DNA of 64,000 nt from Burkholderia sp. GAS332 (GTDB lineage Bacteria > Pseudomonadota > Gammaproteobacteria > Burkholderiales > Burkholderiaceae), in contig FSRV01000002.1 of NCBI GenBank assembly GCA_900142905.1, positions 1,612,001 through 1,676,000 on the forward strand. Direction: 5' to 3'. Positions 27,590-37,065 of this stretch are shown piece after piece (position 1 is the first letter of the stretch; each line of letters begins with the position of its first letter). A model generated the notes under the pieces. It saw nothing but the letters and a program-made list of their open reading frames with translations. It was not told where the DNA came from and made no database searches. Made by a program: the position numbers and the translations under genes.

Positions 27590-30109
27590 TTAGAACTCCA
27601 GCGTCGACAGCAAAGAAACCTGACGCGCATCACCAACCGATACGAAATACCTGTTCGCGCTCGACGGGTAGTAGGTCTTGTTGAATAGATTCTTCACGTT
27701 GAGCTGAAACGACAGATGACGATTGCCGAGTTTCGTCTCGTACGTAGCAAAGGCGTCGGCGACGGTGTAGGCCGGTAGCGTGAAGCTATTGGCCGAATCG
27801 CCCGGGCGAGTACCGACGTAATGCGCACCGGCGCCGACGCGCAGTTGGTCGCCGCCGAAGATCGTGCCGAAGTCGTACACCGCGGCGAGCGATGCCGTGT
27901 TCTGCGGCGCATTCCACAAGCGCTTGCCGGCGTAGAGCGGGTCCTCGGTGGTCTTCGCGTCAATGTACGCGTAGCTCGCAATCACGCTCCAGTGCTGGCC
28001 GATCTGGCCGGCGACGTCGAGTTCCACGCCGCGCGAGCGCGCCTTGCCGGCAGTGCGCCAGTCGACCTGCTTGGTGGTGTCGTTGTACTGCTGCACCAGC
28101 ACGTTCTTCTTGTCGATGTTGAAAATCGCCAGCGTGCCGCTCAGGCCGTTGGGCATCGCCACTTTGGCGCCGAGCTCCCACGAGGTCGCTTCCTCAGGCT
28201 GCACCGACGAATCGATGACCACGCCGGAGCCAAGCGGCGCGATCGTCGAGGTCGGTTTGAGCGACTGCGTATAGCTGCCGTATAGCGATACCGTGTCGGT
28301 CCATTTGTAGACCACGCCCGCGCGCGGCAGCCATTTGCTGCCGTTGATGTCGGTGTTGACGACGAACGGCCGGCCCTTTCCCGCGATCTGGTTGTAGCTC
28401 AGAAACCGCGCGCCGCCGATCAGAATCCATTTGTCGGTGAGATGCAAACTGTCCTGAAAGAAAAACGAGCGGTCGTGCAACGTGTCGGTCTGATCACTGT
28501 CGCTCGCCGACACCGTGGTCGACGGGCTCTCCCGGCCGTAGATGGGATTGAAATAATTGAACGGATACTTCGTGGCCTGGCGCAGCAGGTCCTTGCGATA
28601 GATGCGGCGGTACTCGGCGTCGACGCCGACCTGCAAATCGTTGCGCAACCCGGCGATGTCGAAATGGCCGTCCACATAGGCAATCGCGTAGCTGTCCGTG
28701 CTGAGCGCGCCATGCGTTGCATCGTTGCTGCGCGACACGGCGCCGGTCGTGCTGTTGATGCCTTGTACGCGCAACTGGCCCGCGTCGTAACGCTCGCGGT
28801 TGTAGCTGTAGCCGAAGTGAGCCTTCCAGTTAGGGTTGATCTGATGATCGACGCTGATCTGCGCGAGGTTCGATTCGCCGTCCATTTCGTTGAACGGTTC
28901 GTCGAGGCGCTCGCGGCTCGAGATGGCAAGTGGCTTGTTGGTCTTCGGGTCGAGCGCCGTGCCGCGGTCGAAGGGATAGAGAAACTTGCGATATTCGTAC
29001 GACACCACCACCTGTGTGTCGCGTCCGTACCATGCGAGCGAGGGTGCGACGAGCGTCTCGCGATGCTCGCCGAAGTTGCGCCAGTATTGCTCGTCGGTCT
29101 GATCGACAACCAGCCGGTAGGCGAGGCCGGAGTCGCCGATCGGGCCAGTCGTATCGAGTGTGGCGCCCGCGCCGTTGCGGCCGTGTCCGTAGGTCGAGCC
29201 AAGCACGGAGATCGCGTGATAGGGCTGGAGCAAGGGCTGCTTGCTCACCACATTGACGACGCCGCCCGGGTCCATGATCCCGTACAGCAGCGAAGTCGGG
29301 CCCTTGAGCACTTCGACGCTGTCGGCCGTGGCATTCAACGCGCGCCCCTGCACCAGCGGCATGCCGTTGTGCATGATCGAACCGTCGCGATTGCCGCCGA
29401 AGCCGCGCTTGAGCAAGGTGTCCTGCGTGGCCGCCAGCGTATTGCCTTGCACGATGCCACTCACGTTGGCAAGCGCATCGTCGAGATTACGCGGACGCTG
29501 ATCGCGCAGCACTTGTGCCGGCACGATGTTCACGGCCTGGGCAGTGTCGAGTACTGGTGTGTCCGAACGCGTCACCACCGCATCGACAGGCGGCCGGTAG
29601 CTGCCGGCTTTCACCATCGTCGAGCTGACCGTCACGGCTGGGAGGATGGTGCCGTGCGTGTCGCTGCTATCCGCTGCCGGCTCTGCGCGCGGGACGAGCG
29701 TATAGCTGCCATTGGACTGCTGCACTGCGCCGAGCCCGGTGCCACGCAGGATTCGATCGAAGCCTTGCGGCACGTTGTAATCGCCGTGCAGGCCTTCACT
29801 CGTGCGCCCGTCCGTCAGTGCCGCCGGAAACGACAGCAGCAGCCCGCTCTCGCGCCCGAAACGATTGAGCACCGCTTCGAGCGGGCCCGCCGGAATGTCG
29901 TAGCTCTTGCGCGCCGACGACTCGGCGGCGGACGGCGCATCGGCTGCCAGCGCCACGTTGAACGGCAGTCCCGCCGAAATCAGCGCGGCCGTTGCGAGAT
30001 GCCGCGCGAAGTGTGCCGGTTGTCGCGCGCGCAAAGCGCCACGACGGCTATGACTGCCACGGCTGCCGTCACTGCCATTGCCGGCGCCGGTCTTTCGATG
30101 CTGTCCCAT
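27590..30109 (-). CDS. TonB-dependent receptor with signalling domain (FecA/FpvA-like)
   Basis: An 839-residue outer-membrane receptor. After a long signal region, an STN signalling domain (YDIPAGPLEAVLNRFGRESG) is followed by the plug (VVTRSDTPVLDTAQAVNIV, DPGGVVNVVSKQ) and a 22-strand barrel ending in Phe (STLEF). STN receptors bind a ferric siderophore outside and signal through FecR to the sigma factor. Start at ATG 30109 removes an N-terminal stretch that overlaps fecR, but no clear ribosome-binding site supports it; ATG 30220 is the alternative. The ligand is unknown. Confidence 0.9.
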   Translation of the reverse strand: MGQHRKTGAGNGSDGSRGSHSRRGALRARQPAHFARHLATAALISAGLPFNVALAADAPSAAESSARKSYDIPAGPLEAVLNRFGRESGLLLSFPAALTDGRTSEGLHGDYNVPQGFDRILRGTGLGAVQQSNGSYTLVPRAEPAADSSDTHGTILPAVTVSSTMVKAGSYRPPVDAVVTRSDTPVLDTAQAVNIVPAQVLRDQRPRNLDDALANVSGIVQGNTLAATQDTLLKRGFGGNRDGSIMHNGMPLVQGRALNATADSVEVLKGPTSLLYGIMDPGGVVNVVSKQPLLQPYHAISVLGSTYGHGRNGAGATLDTTGPIGDSGLAYRLVVDQTDEQYWRNFGEHRETLVAPSLAWYGRDTQVVVSYEYRKFLYPFDRGTALDPKTNKPLAISSRERLDEPFNEMDGESNLAQISVDHQINPNWKAHFGYSYNRERYDAGQLRVQGINSTTGAVSRSNDATHGALSTDSYAIAYVDGHFDIAGLRNDLQVGVDAEYRRIYRKDLLRQATKYPFNYFNPIYGRESPSTTVSASDSDQTDTLHDRSFFFQDSLHLTDKWILIGGARFLSYNQIAGKGRPFVVNTDINGSKWLPRAGVVYKWTDTVSLYGSYTQSLKPTSTIAPLGSGVVIDSSVQPEEATSWELGAKVAMPNGLSGTLAIFNIDKKNVLVQQYNDTTKQVDWRTAGKARSRGVELDVAGQIGQHWSVIASYAYIDAKTTEDPLYAGKRLWNAPQNTASLAAVYDFGTIFGGDQLRVGAGAHYVGTRPGDSANSFTLPAYTVADAFATYETKLGNRHLSFQLNVKNLFNKTYYPSSANRYFVSVGDARQVSLLSTLEF

Positions 30110-30200
30110 GTTCAAAGCTCGCAGGAAGGTAGACGATGTGTTGCTCTCATCTCCCTTGTCACGCGAGATTCGAAAACAGCTCACAGCAGACGAAAGTTTT

Positions 30201-31217
30201 TTAACGCCGGTTCCAGGCACGAGCTGCGCGCACGGTGCCCCAGTAGCGTGTGATGAAGACGACCTCGACCGGCAAGGTTCTCGCCACGGTGTCCAGCACG
30301 CGGTCGGTGTCGCTCAGCGGGAAGGTGCCCGAGAGCCGCAGGCCGGCCACTGAGGGATCGCAGCTCAAATGCCCGGTGCGGTAGCGGTCGAGCTCGTTCA
30401 CAAAATCGCCGAGCCGCATGCCGCTCGCGACGATCAGGCCATCCGTCCATGCCGCTTCGTTCTCGCTGATCGGCTCGAGCGCGCTGACGTCGTCGCGTGT
30501 AAAGCGGGCGCGTTGCCCGGCACGGACGATCGGCGCCAGACCGGGCGCATCGAGTGGGCTAATCCGCACGGCGCCTTCGAACACATCGAGGCGGCAGAGC
30601 GCGCTCTGCTGTCTGACGCCGAAGCGCGTGCCTAAGGGCTGCAGACTGCCTTGCCCGGTCTCGACGATGAATGGCCGCCGCTCGCCGTCGCTATGACCAG
30701 TCGCGATCATGATTTCGCCTTTGATCAGACGCACACGCCGCTCGGCGTTGCTGAAACGGATATCGACGGCGCTGTCAGTATTCAGCGTCATGCGGGTGCC
30801 GTCGGCCAGTGTGATGGTGCGGCGCTCGCCGAGTGCGGTGCGCGCATCGGCGCTCCACGCGCGCCACGGCACGTGTTCACCGGCGATCCATGTCGCGCCG
30901 CCAGCGAACAACAGGGTCGTGAGGGCCTTGACGCTCGCGCGGCGTCTCGCCAAGCCAGGGCGCGTCAGCGCGGCACGTGCGGCGGCCGTGCCGCCTGCGC
31001 CTGCGTTGCCCGTGGTTGCTTCAGCTAGGCCCCTGAAGCGGCTGCTGACGCTGCAGATGTGTTGCCATGCGCGTTCGTGATCGGGATGTTCGGCGCACCA
31101 GCGCGTCAGCGCGAGTTGCTGCGCGCGGGTGTTTCCTCCGGATTGCAGCTCCATCCACCATTCGACGGCGCGCAGGGCGACGTCTTGCGGAATATCGGGT
31201 CTCGCGCTTGCGTTCAT
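30201..31217 (-). CDS. FecR family anti-sigma/signal-transducing protein
   Basis: A 338-residue protein. The N-terminal FecR/DUF4880 region has [29 protein letters not shown]. One membrane segment (about 95-115) is followed by the periplasmic FecR domain ([30 protein letters not shown]). It passes the signal from the receptor's STN domain to the ECF sigma factor encoded 19 bases upstream. Confidence 0.9.
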   Translation of the reverse strand: MNASARPDIPQDVALRAVEWWMELQSGGNTRAQQLALTRWCAEHPDHERAWQHICSVSSRFRGLAEATTGNAGAGGTAAARAALTRPGLARRRASVKALTTLLFAGGATWIAGEHVPWRAWSADARTALGERRTITLADGTRMTLNTDSAVDIRFSNAERRVRLIKGEIMIATGHSDGERRPFIVETGQGSLQPLGTRFGVRQQSALCRLDVFEGAVRISPLDAPGLAPIVRAGQRARFTRDDVSALEPISENEAAWTDGLIVASGMRLGDFVNELDRYRTGHLSCDPSVAGLRLSGTFPLSDTDRVLDTVARTLPVEVVFITRYWGTVRAARAWNRR

Positions 31218-31236
31218 CCGTCAATCCGTCGATCCG

Positions 31237-31749
31237 TCAGGCCGCGCTCAGCGCAAAGAAACACTGCGCGCCGGCGCGCACCAGATGGCGTTTCACGGTC
31301 GAGATGGAAAGCTTCAGTTGGGCGGCAATCTCGGCATGGCTCAAGCCGTCGAGTTGGGCCAGCAAGAACGCACGTTTGACGGCGACCGGCAGCCGCTCCA
31401 GCAGACTGTCGATTTCGCACAGCGCTTCTAGAAGCAGCGCGCGCTCCTCAGGCGAGGGCGCAAAGCTTTCGGGCACGAGCGCCAACGCCTCCAGGTACGC
31501 ACGCTCGATCTGCTCGCGACGCCAGTAGTTGGCCATCACGCGTTGCGCGACCGTCGTCAGGAACGCACGCGGCTCTTCCAGCCCGAGCGGTTCATCGCGG
31601 GCGAGCAGACGCACGAACGTGTCGTGCGCGAGGTCGGCAGCCCGATGTGCGCAGCCGAGCTTCTTACGCAGCCACGCGTGGAGCCAACCGTGATGATTGC
31701 TGTAGAGCACCTGCATCTCGTGATGCAGGGCCGATTCGTTTGCCGCCAT
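31237..31749 (-). CDS. ECF sigma factor, FecI-like
   Basis: A 170-residue sigma-70 family factor with region 2 (DLAHDTFVRLLARDEP, RAFLTTVAQRVMANYWRR) and region 4 (LPVAVKRAFLLAQLDGLSHA then STVKRHLVRA). The FecI/PupI-like layout plus fecR and an STN receptor downstream defines an iron surface-signalling system. A Fur-like box lies 41-62 bases upstream of its start. Confidence 0.92.
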   Translation of the reverse strand: MAANESALHHEMQVLYSNHHGWLHAWLRKKLGCAHRAADLAHDTFVRLLARDEPLGLEEPRAFLTTVAQRVMANYWRREQIERAYLEALALVPESFAPSPEERALLLEALCEIDSLLERLPVAVKRAFLLAQLDGLSHAEIAAQLKLSISTVKRHLVRAGAQCFFALSAA

Positions 31750-31789
31750 GGCCTACCGTGCGCGCCAGATCGATGGATGCGACGCATTT

Positions 31790-31811
31790 GCAAATGAGAA
31801 TGATTCGCATC
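31790..31811 (-). promoter_or_regulatory. Fur box upstream of the ECF sigma gene
   Basis: GCAAATGAGAATGATTCGCA (31790-31809, continuing TC) matches the 19-base Fur consensus GATAATGATAATCATTATC well, including the GAGAATGATT core. Its place just upstream of the fecI-like gene fits repression of the sigma factor by iron-loaded Fur. Confidence 0.7.
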
Positions 31812-31935
31812 ATAGCATGACAAAATGTAAGGTGGAATGCGGTATCTGTAAGTAGCTGACAGTGAAGCGCTGGCGCAAATGGGGCGCCTTTGCCACTTCG
31901 TTGAACTGGGCGATCACAACGTCCTGACCGCTGCT

Positions 31936-33159
31936 TCAGACAACCCACCACGCGAGCAGCGCCGTGAGCAGCACGACGGCCCATGAAGGCACGCGCCACC
32001 AGCCAAGCATCGCGAGCGCCACCACGATCAGCCCGAAATCGCGCCCGCTGTGAACCGCACTGGTCCACACCGGATCGTAGAGCGCGGCGAGCAGAATGCC
32101 GACCACGGCGGCGTTGATGCCGGCCATCGCCCGGCGCATCGACGCGAACGCGCGCAACTCGCCCCACAGCGGCAACGCCGCGCCGACCAGGAGAAACGAA
32201 GGCAGAAAGATAGCAACGGTGGCGATCAGCGCACCGATGATGCCCGCCGGATAACCGGTGCTGGCCGCGCCAAGAAACGCCGCGAACGTGAACAGCGGTC
32301 CAGGTATCGCCTGAGCTGCGCCGTAGCCGGCCATGAAGGCGTTGGCTGAGAGCCAGCCGCGCGGCACCACGACCGCCTCAAGCAGAGGCAGCACGACATG
32401 GCCGCCGCCGAACACCAGCGAGCCGACCCGATAGAACGCCGCGAACAGGTCGAGCGGATAGGCATGCAGCAAGGCGGCCGCAGCAGGCAGGCCGATTAGT
32501 AACAGCACGAAGATCGTGAGGCAGGCGAAAGCGCCGGTCTTGGTACCGGGCATGCCGAGTGGGGCGCGTGGCACCTCGGTCGACGATTTCAGAAGCAGGG
32601 CGCCAGCCATGCCCGCCACGACAATCGCAGCGATCTGCCCGTAAGCGGCACCGAGCACGATCACCGCGATGGCCGACGCCGCCGCGATAGTGACGCGCGC
32701 ACGGTCAGGGCAGAGCGTGCGTCCCATCGACCAGACCGCCTGCGCGACGACAGCGACCGCCGCGAGTTTCAGGCCGCGCAGCAGATGAAGTGCGCTCGCG
32801 TCCGCCAGATGGGTGAAACCGTAGGCGAACGCGACCATCAGCAGCACTGAGGGCAACGTGAAGCCGAGCCACGCCGCCAGCGCGCCGGCGATGCCGCCAC
32901 GAAAACGGCCGATTGCGATGCCGACCTGGCTGCTGCCGGGACCCGGCAGAAACTGGCACAGCGCGACCACGTCGCTGAACGTGTGCTCGTCGAGCCAGCG
33001 GCGGCGGTTGACGAACTCGTCGCGGAAGTAGCCGAGATGCGCGGCAGGACCACCGAACGAAGTCAGGCCGAGCCGCAGAAAAATGCAGAAGAGCGTCCAC
33101 GGGGAACTGTGCCCGGGCAGATCGAGAGAGGTGTCGGAATCCGCGTCGTGCATGGGCAT
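31936..33159 (-). CDS. chrA: Chromate efflux transporter ChrA (two-domain)
   Basis: A 407-residue membrane protein with the ChrA duplication. The first half has LRLGLTSFGGPAAHLGYFRD and LPGPGSSQVGIAIG; the second half has RVGSLVFGGGHVVLPLLEA and QAIPGPLFTFAAFLG. There are about 10-12 helices. CHR proteins export chromate. It is alone, without chrB, so it may be a housekeeping paralogue or have another oxyanion as substrate. Confidence 0.92.
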   Translation of the reverse strand: MPMHDADSDTSLDLPGHSSPWTLFCIFLRLGLTSFGGPAAHLGYFRDEFVNRRRWLDEHTFSDVVALCQFLPGPGSSQVGIAIGRFRGGIAGALAAWLGFTLPSVLLMVAFAYGFTHLADASALHLLRGLKLAAVAVVAQAVWSMGRTLCPDRARVTIAAASAIAVIVLGAAYGQIAAIVVAGMAGALLLKSSTEVPRAPLGMPGTKTGAFACLTIFVLLLIGLPAAAALLHAYPLDLFAAFYRVGSLVFGGGHVVLPLLEAVVVPRGWLSANAFMAGYGAAQAIPGPLFTFAAFLGAASTGYPAGIIGALIATVAIFLPSFLLVGAALPLWGELRAFASMRRAMAGINAAVVGILLAALYDPVWTSAVHSGRDFGLIVVALAMLGWWRVPSWAVVLLTALLAWWVV

Positions 33160-33292
33160 GGTTGGGCTGTCGTGCCGGAGTCGAAGCGGAAGGCCAACGT
33201 CATGTGGCCTTCGCTTTGCCGGTGGATCAAGGCAGCGTCAGATCATACCCGAGCCAGGACGTCGGTTGAGCAACGTATGGCCCGCGCCGCCC

Positions 33293-33396
33293 TCAGGCGA
33301 TTGCACCGCCGCCGTCGACCAGCACGGTGGAACCCGTACCGGCGACAGCTCCAGCGCAAGACCGCGCGCCAGAGCCAGCGGCAGCATGGCGGACGC
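33293..33396 (-). pseudogene. Short-chain dehydrogenase remnant (C-terminal pieces)
   Basis: Reading the minus strand just after the OYE stop, one frame gives LALARGLALELSPVR, the SDR helix that normally precedes the RVN motif. The other gives GTGSTVLVDGGGAIA followed by a stop, the classical SDR C-terminus. The 50-60 codons that should separate these blocks are missing and the frame changes, so this is a deleted SDR gene. Confidence 0.6.
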
Positions 33397-34542
33397 TCAG
33401 ACCAGACTGTCGACGCTCAAGGCCTCGTCGGCATCGGCCGTCTGCGACAGGCTGGGATAGTCTGTGTAGCCGCGATCATCGCCGCCAAACAGCGTACTGC
33501 CATCAAAACTGGCGAGCGGCAGGTCATTGCCAAGCCGGTGCGGGAAGTCCGGATTGGCCACGAATGGCCGGCCGAAGGCGACCAGGTCCGCATAGCCGCT
33601 GGAAATGACCCACTCGGCGCGCGCCTTGTCGTAGTTGCCCGCAACGATGATGGGCTGGGTGAAACGGGCGCGGATTGCCTGGCGGAATTCCTCGGTGAAT
33701 TGCGGGGCGTCGTCCCAGTCGGCCTCGACCAGATGGAGGTACGCAATGCCGCGTGCCTGAAGAAACTCGGCCGCGTCAAGAATGGTCGGCAAAATGTCAG
33801 GGCAGTCCATGCCGCGCGCGGTCAGGAACGGCGCAAGACGGATCGCGGTGCGATCGGCGCCGACCTCGTCGGCCACCGCATCGACGACTTCCTTCAGGAA
33901 GCGCAAGCGGTTTTCACGCGAACCACCGTATTCATCGGTCCGCACGTTGGACGTCGTCCGCAGGAACTGGTCGACGAGGTAACCATTGGCGCCGTGAATC
34001 TCGACGCCATCAAAACCTGCCTGCATCGCATTGTGAGCAGCTTGACGGAAGCTCGCGACAACCCCCTTGACCTCGTCCGTGGTCAGCGCGCGCGGCGTCG
34101 GAGAGTCAACCATCGCGCCCACGCCAGTCATCGGGTCGACCTTCCAGATCTGGCCGTCGAACGGCACCGCGGACGGGGCGACGGGCAGCGCGCCATCATG
34201 AAAGTCAGGATGCGACATACGCCCCACGTGCCAGAGTTGCAGGAAGATGCGGCCGCCGGCGGCGTGAACCGCGTCGGTCGACAGGCGCCATCCTGCGATC
34301 TGCTCAGCGCTATAGATGCCCGGCGTGAACGAATACCCTTTGCCTTGCGGCGAGATCTGCGAGGCCTCGGTCACGATCAGCGCAGCCGACGCACGCTGCG
34401 CGTAATAGCGGGCGTTCATTGCGTTGGGCACATCACCGGGCTGGGTGCTGCGTGCCCGCGTCATCGGCGCCATGACGACACGATGGGGGAGCGCATGGCC
34501 GCCGATAGCCACAGGCGTAAAGAGCGATGTTGAGTGGGACAC
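33397..34542 (-). CDS. Alkene reductase, old yellow enzyme family (NemA-like)
   Basis: A 381-residue FMN-dependent TIM-barrel ene-reductase with the family blocks VVMAPMTRARS, IFLQLWHVGRMSHP, GFDGVEIHGANGYLVDQFL, RTDEYGGSRENR and DLVAFGRPFVANPD. The Trp/His/Asn/Tyr residues of the NemA class are in place. Such enzymes reduce activated alkenes, nitro esters or N-ethylmaleimide with NADPH. Start is GTG 34542, preceded by CGGAGA 7 bases upstream. An SDR remnant follows directly. Confidence 0.93.
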   Translation of the reverse strand: MSHSTSLFTPVAIGGHALPHRVVMAPMTRARSTQPGDVPNAMNARYYAQRASAALIVTEASQISPQGKGYSFTPGIYSAEQIAGWRLSTDAVHAAGGRIFLQLWHVGRMSHPDFHDGALPVAPSAVPFDGQIWKVDPMTGVGAMVDSPTPRALTTDEVKGVVASFRQAAHNAMQAGFDGVEIHGANGYLVDQFLRTTSNVRTDEYGGSRENRLRFLKEVVDAVADEVGADRTAIRLAPFLTARGMDCPDILPTILDAAEFLQARGIAYLHLVEADWDDAPQFTEEFRQAIRARFTQPIIVAGNYDKARAEWVISSGYADLVAFGRPFVANPDFPHRLGNDLPLASFDGSTLFGGDDRGYTDYPSLSQTADADEALSVDSLV

Positions 34543-34979
34543 GGTGAATCTCCGAGGTAGTTAGCAGGGCCGGGAGCAACGTTGCCTGATCGCAGGCGAT
34601 TCCGTTGAATGCTCTGGCTTCATGACCCGCAAGTCAGGGGCCGGTGATGTGGGCACATTCTGCTTATTACGCTGCGGTTTGATAATTGGCGTAGGTTTTG
34701 AAGCACTTTCAAATAAAACGGGAATATCGTGGCCGGTTAAGCCTGACCGAGGAAGGCAGGATGGCTCTCACACACGGCCCAGTGGCAGTGCGAGCTCGCC
34801 GCGGGATTCACTCGTCCTAAAGGATGAGATGAAACCCCTCCCTTCGCTCCATAAAAAAATCGCCCTGGCGGTCAATGGCGCTTCGCGGCGTAAACCAGCA
34901 TTCTGACGTTGAGCGTTCTGTGGGTTGGGAACCTCCTGTGGGGGCTGCGCCGGTTCTGCCGGCTCGCAATGGAGCGTCT
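34543..34979. other. Intergenic region
   Basis: This 437-base gap lies between the divergent alkene reductase and monooxygenase genes. It must hold both promoters, but no regulator site, repeat or small gene could be recognised. Short frames reading through it have no ribosome-binding sites. Confidence 0.3.
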
Positions 34980-35303
34980 ATGAAACTGACCATCTCGTTG
35001 GTCGTTCAATTGCCGGGAAAACCAGAACACCGGCGGGAGTTGGAAGAGAGGCTGATTGAAATGATGGACAGCGTGGCTCAGGAACCGGACTTCCTGAGTG
35101 CATTCCTTCATCGCTCAGTGGATGAGCCGGAAACGCTCGTTCTCTACGAAACATGGGCGTGCAGCCGTGAACACTTTGAAACACATTACTCAGCCGCAAA
35201 TCGTCGGCAGGCCGATGAGCGCGCATTGTCGGCGTTAATGGCGGCTGAGCGTTCGGTGCAGTTTCTTGAGCCAGTGCGCTCCTGGACCCGACGCCGAAGA
35301 TGA
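34980..35303 (+). CDS. Antibiotic biosynthesis monooxygenase (ABM) domain protein, putative quinol monooxygenase
   Basis: A 107-residue ABM/YgiN-like protein (LTISLVVQLPGKPEHRRELE; EPDFLSAFLHRSVDEP; LVLYETWACSREHFETHY). These dimeric ferredoxin-like proteins oxidise quinols or related aromatics without cofactor. The start at 34980 gives the standard N-terminus; the longer frame from 34875 is unlikely. It is followed by a secreted hydrolase and a WrbA-like fragment, suggesting a former quinone-handling cluster. Confidence 0.82.
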   Translation: MKLTISLVVQLPGKPEHRRELEERLIEMMDSVAQEPDFLSAFLHRSVDEPETLVLYETWACSREHFETHYSAANRRQADERALSALMAAERSVQFLEPVRSWTRRRR

Positions 35304-35365
35304 TTGATTGAACGTCAGGTCGTAGGTCTGGCCGTTAAACCCCAGTAAAACTATGGAGGTCTGTC

Positions 35366-36292
35366 ATGGATAGGCGAGCTATTGTCGTGCTGATGTTGGG
35401 TACTGCGCTTTTGAGTAAAGCAGCGTTCGCGGCCGGCCCATCCTTCCCCGCGGACTTTGCTACGCGGACGATCTCGACGCCGGATGGCGCGCAGATCTTC
35501 GTGCGTTCCGGCGGCACCGGGCCGGCCGTGGTTTTGATTCATGGTTTCGGGGACACGGGCGAGATGTGGGGGCCGCTCGCGAGAGAGCTGGCTAAAACGC
35601 ACACCGTGATCGTTCCGGACCTGCGCGGCCTGGGGCGATCCTCGAAGCCGGCCGGCGGATATGACAAGAAATCTCAGGCCGCGGATATCCGGTATGTCAT
35701 GACAACGCTCGGGCAGGATCATTCAACGGTGGTCGGCCACGATATCGGGACGATGGTGGCCTACGCCTACGCGGCCCGGTACCCGGACAAGGTCGACAAA
35801 CTCATCGTCATGGATGCGCCTGTGCCAGGCATCGCGCCTTGGGACGAAATCGTGCGCAGCCCCAAGTTGTGGCACTTCGACTTTGGCGGCCGGGATTGCG
35901 AGCGGCTGGTGGCCGGCCGGGAGCGAATTTATCTTGACCGTTTCTGGGACGATTTTGCCGGAGATCCTTCCAGAATTAATGAAGCGACGCGTGCGTATTA
36001 CGCGAAACAGTATGCGCAGCCCGGCGCCATGCGGGCCGCCTTTGCTCAGTTCAATACCATCGGCACTAACGACGTTGCGGACAATCAAATGTCCTCGCGC
36101 GGCAAACTCCCCATGCCCGTTCTTGCCATTGGCGGTGAACAATCGTTTGGCTCAACGATGGCGGTCGTGATGCGAAACGCCGCAACGAACGTCCAGGAAG
36201 CGGTTGTGCCGAATTCGGGGCATTGGTTGATGGAGGAAGCCCCTGACGCGACGATCAAGCTCGTGAGCGATTTCATCGGAGACGGGCAGTAG
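35366..36292 (+). CDS. Exported alpha/beta hydrolase, epoxide hydrolase/dehalogenase type
   Basis: A 308-residue enzyme with a signal peptide (IVVLMLGTALLSKAAFA). Oxyanion motif HGFGDTGEMW, nucleophile Asp126 in VVGHDIGTM and the C-terminal His in NSGHWLMEEAPD mark the epoxide-hydrolase/haloalkane-dehalogenase branch rather than the serine branch. A cap region lies at about 150-230. TGGAGG precedes the ATG. The periplasmic location is unusual for this branch but common in Burkholderiaceae paralogues. Substrate unknown. Confidence 0.87.
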   Translation: MDRRAIVVLMLGTALLSKAAFAAGPSFPADFATRTISTPDGAQIFVRSGGTGPAVVLIHGFGDTGEMWGPLARELAKTHTVIVPDLRGLGRSSKPAGGYDKKSQAADIRYVMTTLGQDHSTVVGHDIGTMVAYAYAARYPDKVDKLIVMDAPVPGIAPWDEIVRSPKLWHFDFGGRDCERLVAGRERIYLDRFWDDFAGDPSRINEATRAYYAKQYAQPGAMRAAFAQFNTIGTNDVADNQMSSRGKLPMPVLAIGGEQSFGSTMAVVMRNAATNVQEAVVPNSGHWLMEEAPDATIKLVSDFIGDGQ

Positions 36293-36329
36293 ATGGCGTA
36301 GCGGGACGTCCTTCAACCAAGGAGTAATC

Positions 36330-36383
36330 ATGTCGAAAGTGCTTGTTCTCTATTATCCCGCGGAAGATCGCGGGTTAGCGTGA
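36330..36383 (+). pseudogene. WrbA-like NAD(P)H:quinone oxidoreductase, N-terminal stub
   Basis: A good ribosome-binding site (AAGGAG) precedes ATG 36330. The first residues, MSKVLVLYY, match the flavodoxin-like WrbA N-terminus, but the sequence then leaves the family and stops after 17 codons (PAEDRGLA then TGA). This looks like the start of a gene cut off by a rearrangement near 36356. Confidence 0.55.
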
Positions 36384-36467
36384 TCGATACATTGTTATTC
36401 CTGAATCGGGGCTGCGGCACAGCGCCCTTTGAATCAGGATAGGCCGCCACCCAATTCGAGGTATGCG

Positions 36468-36971
36468 ATGCGCGCAGGCTTGAGCAAATGGGTATCGAAG
36501 CAAGATCACAACGCAGCAAGCGAGAGCACGCCATGGAGCAGCATCATTAGCGACTTGGTGCGTGATTGCGGTTGCGAAGCGACGAACGCGGCGGAACGGC
36601 GGGAGCGCGCAGTTGCCGCTGGTGATCGCCTCAGTGCGCGTGAGCGTCGCGTTCGCCGGCCCCCGTTAAATGCGCCGGAGATGGCCGCAACGAGCGCGCT
36701 GGTCAAGGTGTTGGAACGCCGATCGGAAAACTCGGTGGTCATCCTTTGGCAAGACGCGACGCGTTGTCACTACGGAGACCAGATCTGGTTCAGAAGTCGT
36801 TCGGCCAGAACAGGCATCTGCGCGTTGAGCGGAAACGCCATCCGAAGCGGGGACGCAATCTATCGTCCACGCCAGGGGCACCGCCCGCCGGCCAATGCAC
36901 TGGCGATGATTCTGGCCTCGGCAATAGAAGGCGAAGCCCTGGCCGATGAGTGTACCGAGGCGCAACGGTAG
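36468..36971 (+). CDS. DUF3331 domain-containing protein
   Basis: A 167-residue protein of the Burkholderiaceae family DUF3331 with the conserved middle VVILWQDATRCHYGDQIW and CALSGNAIRSGDAIYRPR, where the spaced Cys residues suggest a small metal- or DNA-binding fold. Function unknown. I chose ATG 36468 (GAGG upstream); the frame is open from 36429. Its end may overlap the kinase gene if that starts at 36946. Confidence 0.75.
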   Translation: MRAGLSKWVSKQDHNAASESTPWSSIISDLVRDCGCEATNAAERRERAVAAGDRLSARERRVRRPPLNAPEMAATSALVKVLERRSENSVVILWQDATRCHYGDQIWFRSRSARTGICALSGNAIRSGDAIYRPRQGHRPPANALAMILASAIEGEALADECTEAQR

Positions 36972-37065
36972 GCGGCGCGCTTCGTCTGATTGTGATGGGT
37001 TGGTCGATAGTTGCCGGGGTATAGTGACATCCGGAAGCGTGACGGTAACTACCTTGCGGCGTGCC

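Noticed and set aside
28442..30253. A 603-codon plus-strand frame inside the TonB receptor gene
   Set aside because: It is a shadow of the receptor; its composition (Arg, Ala, His-rich) is typical of antisense frames at high GC.
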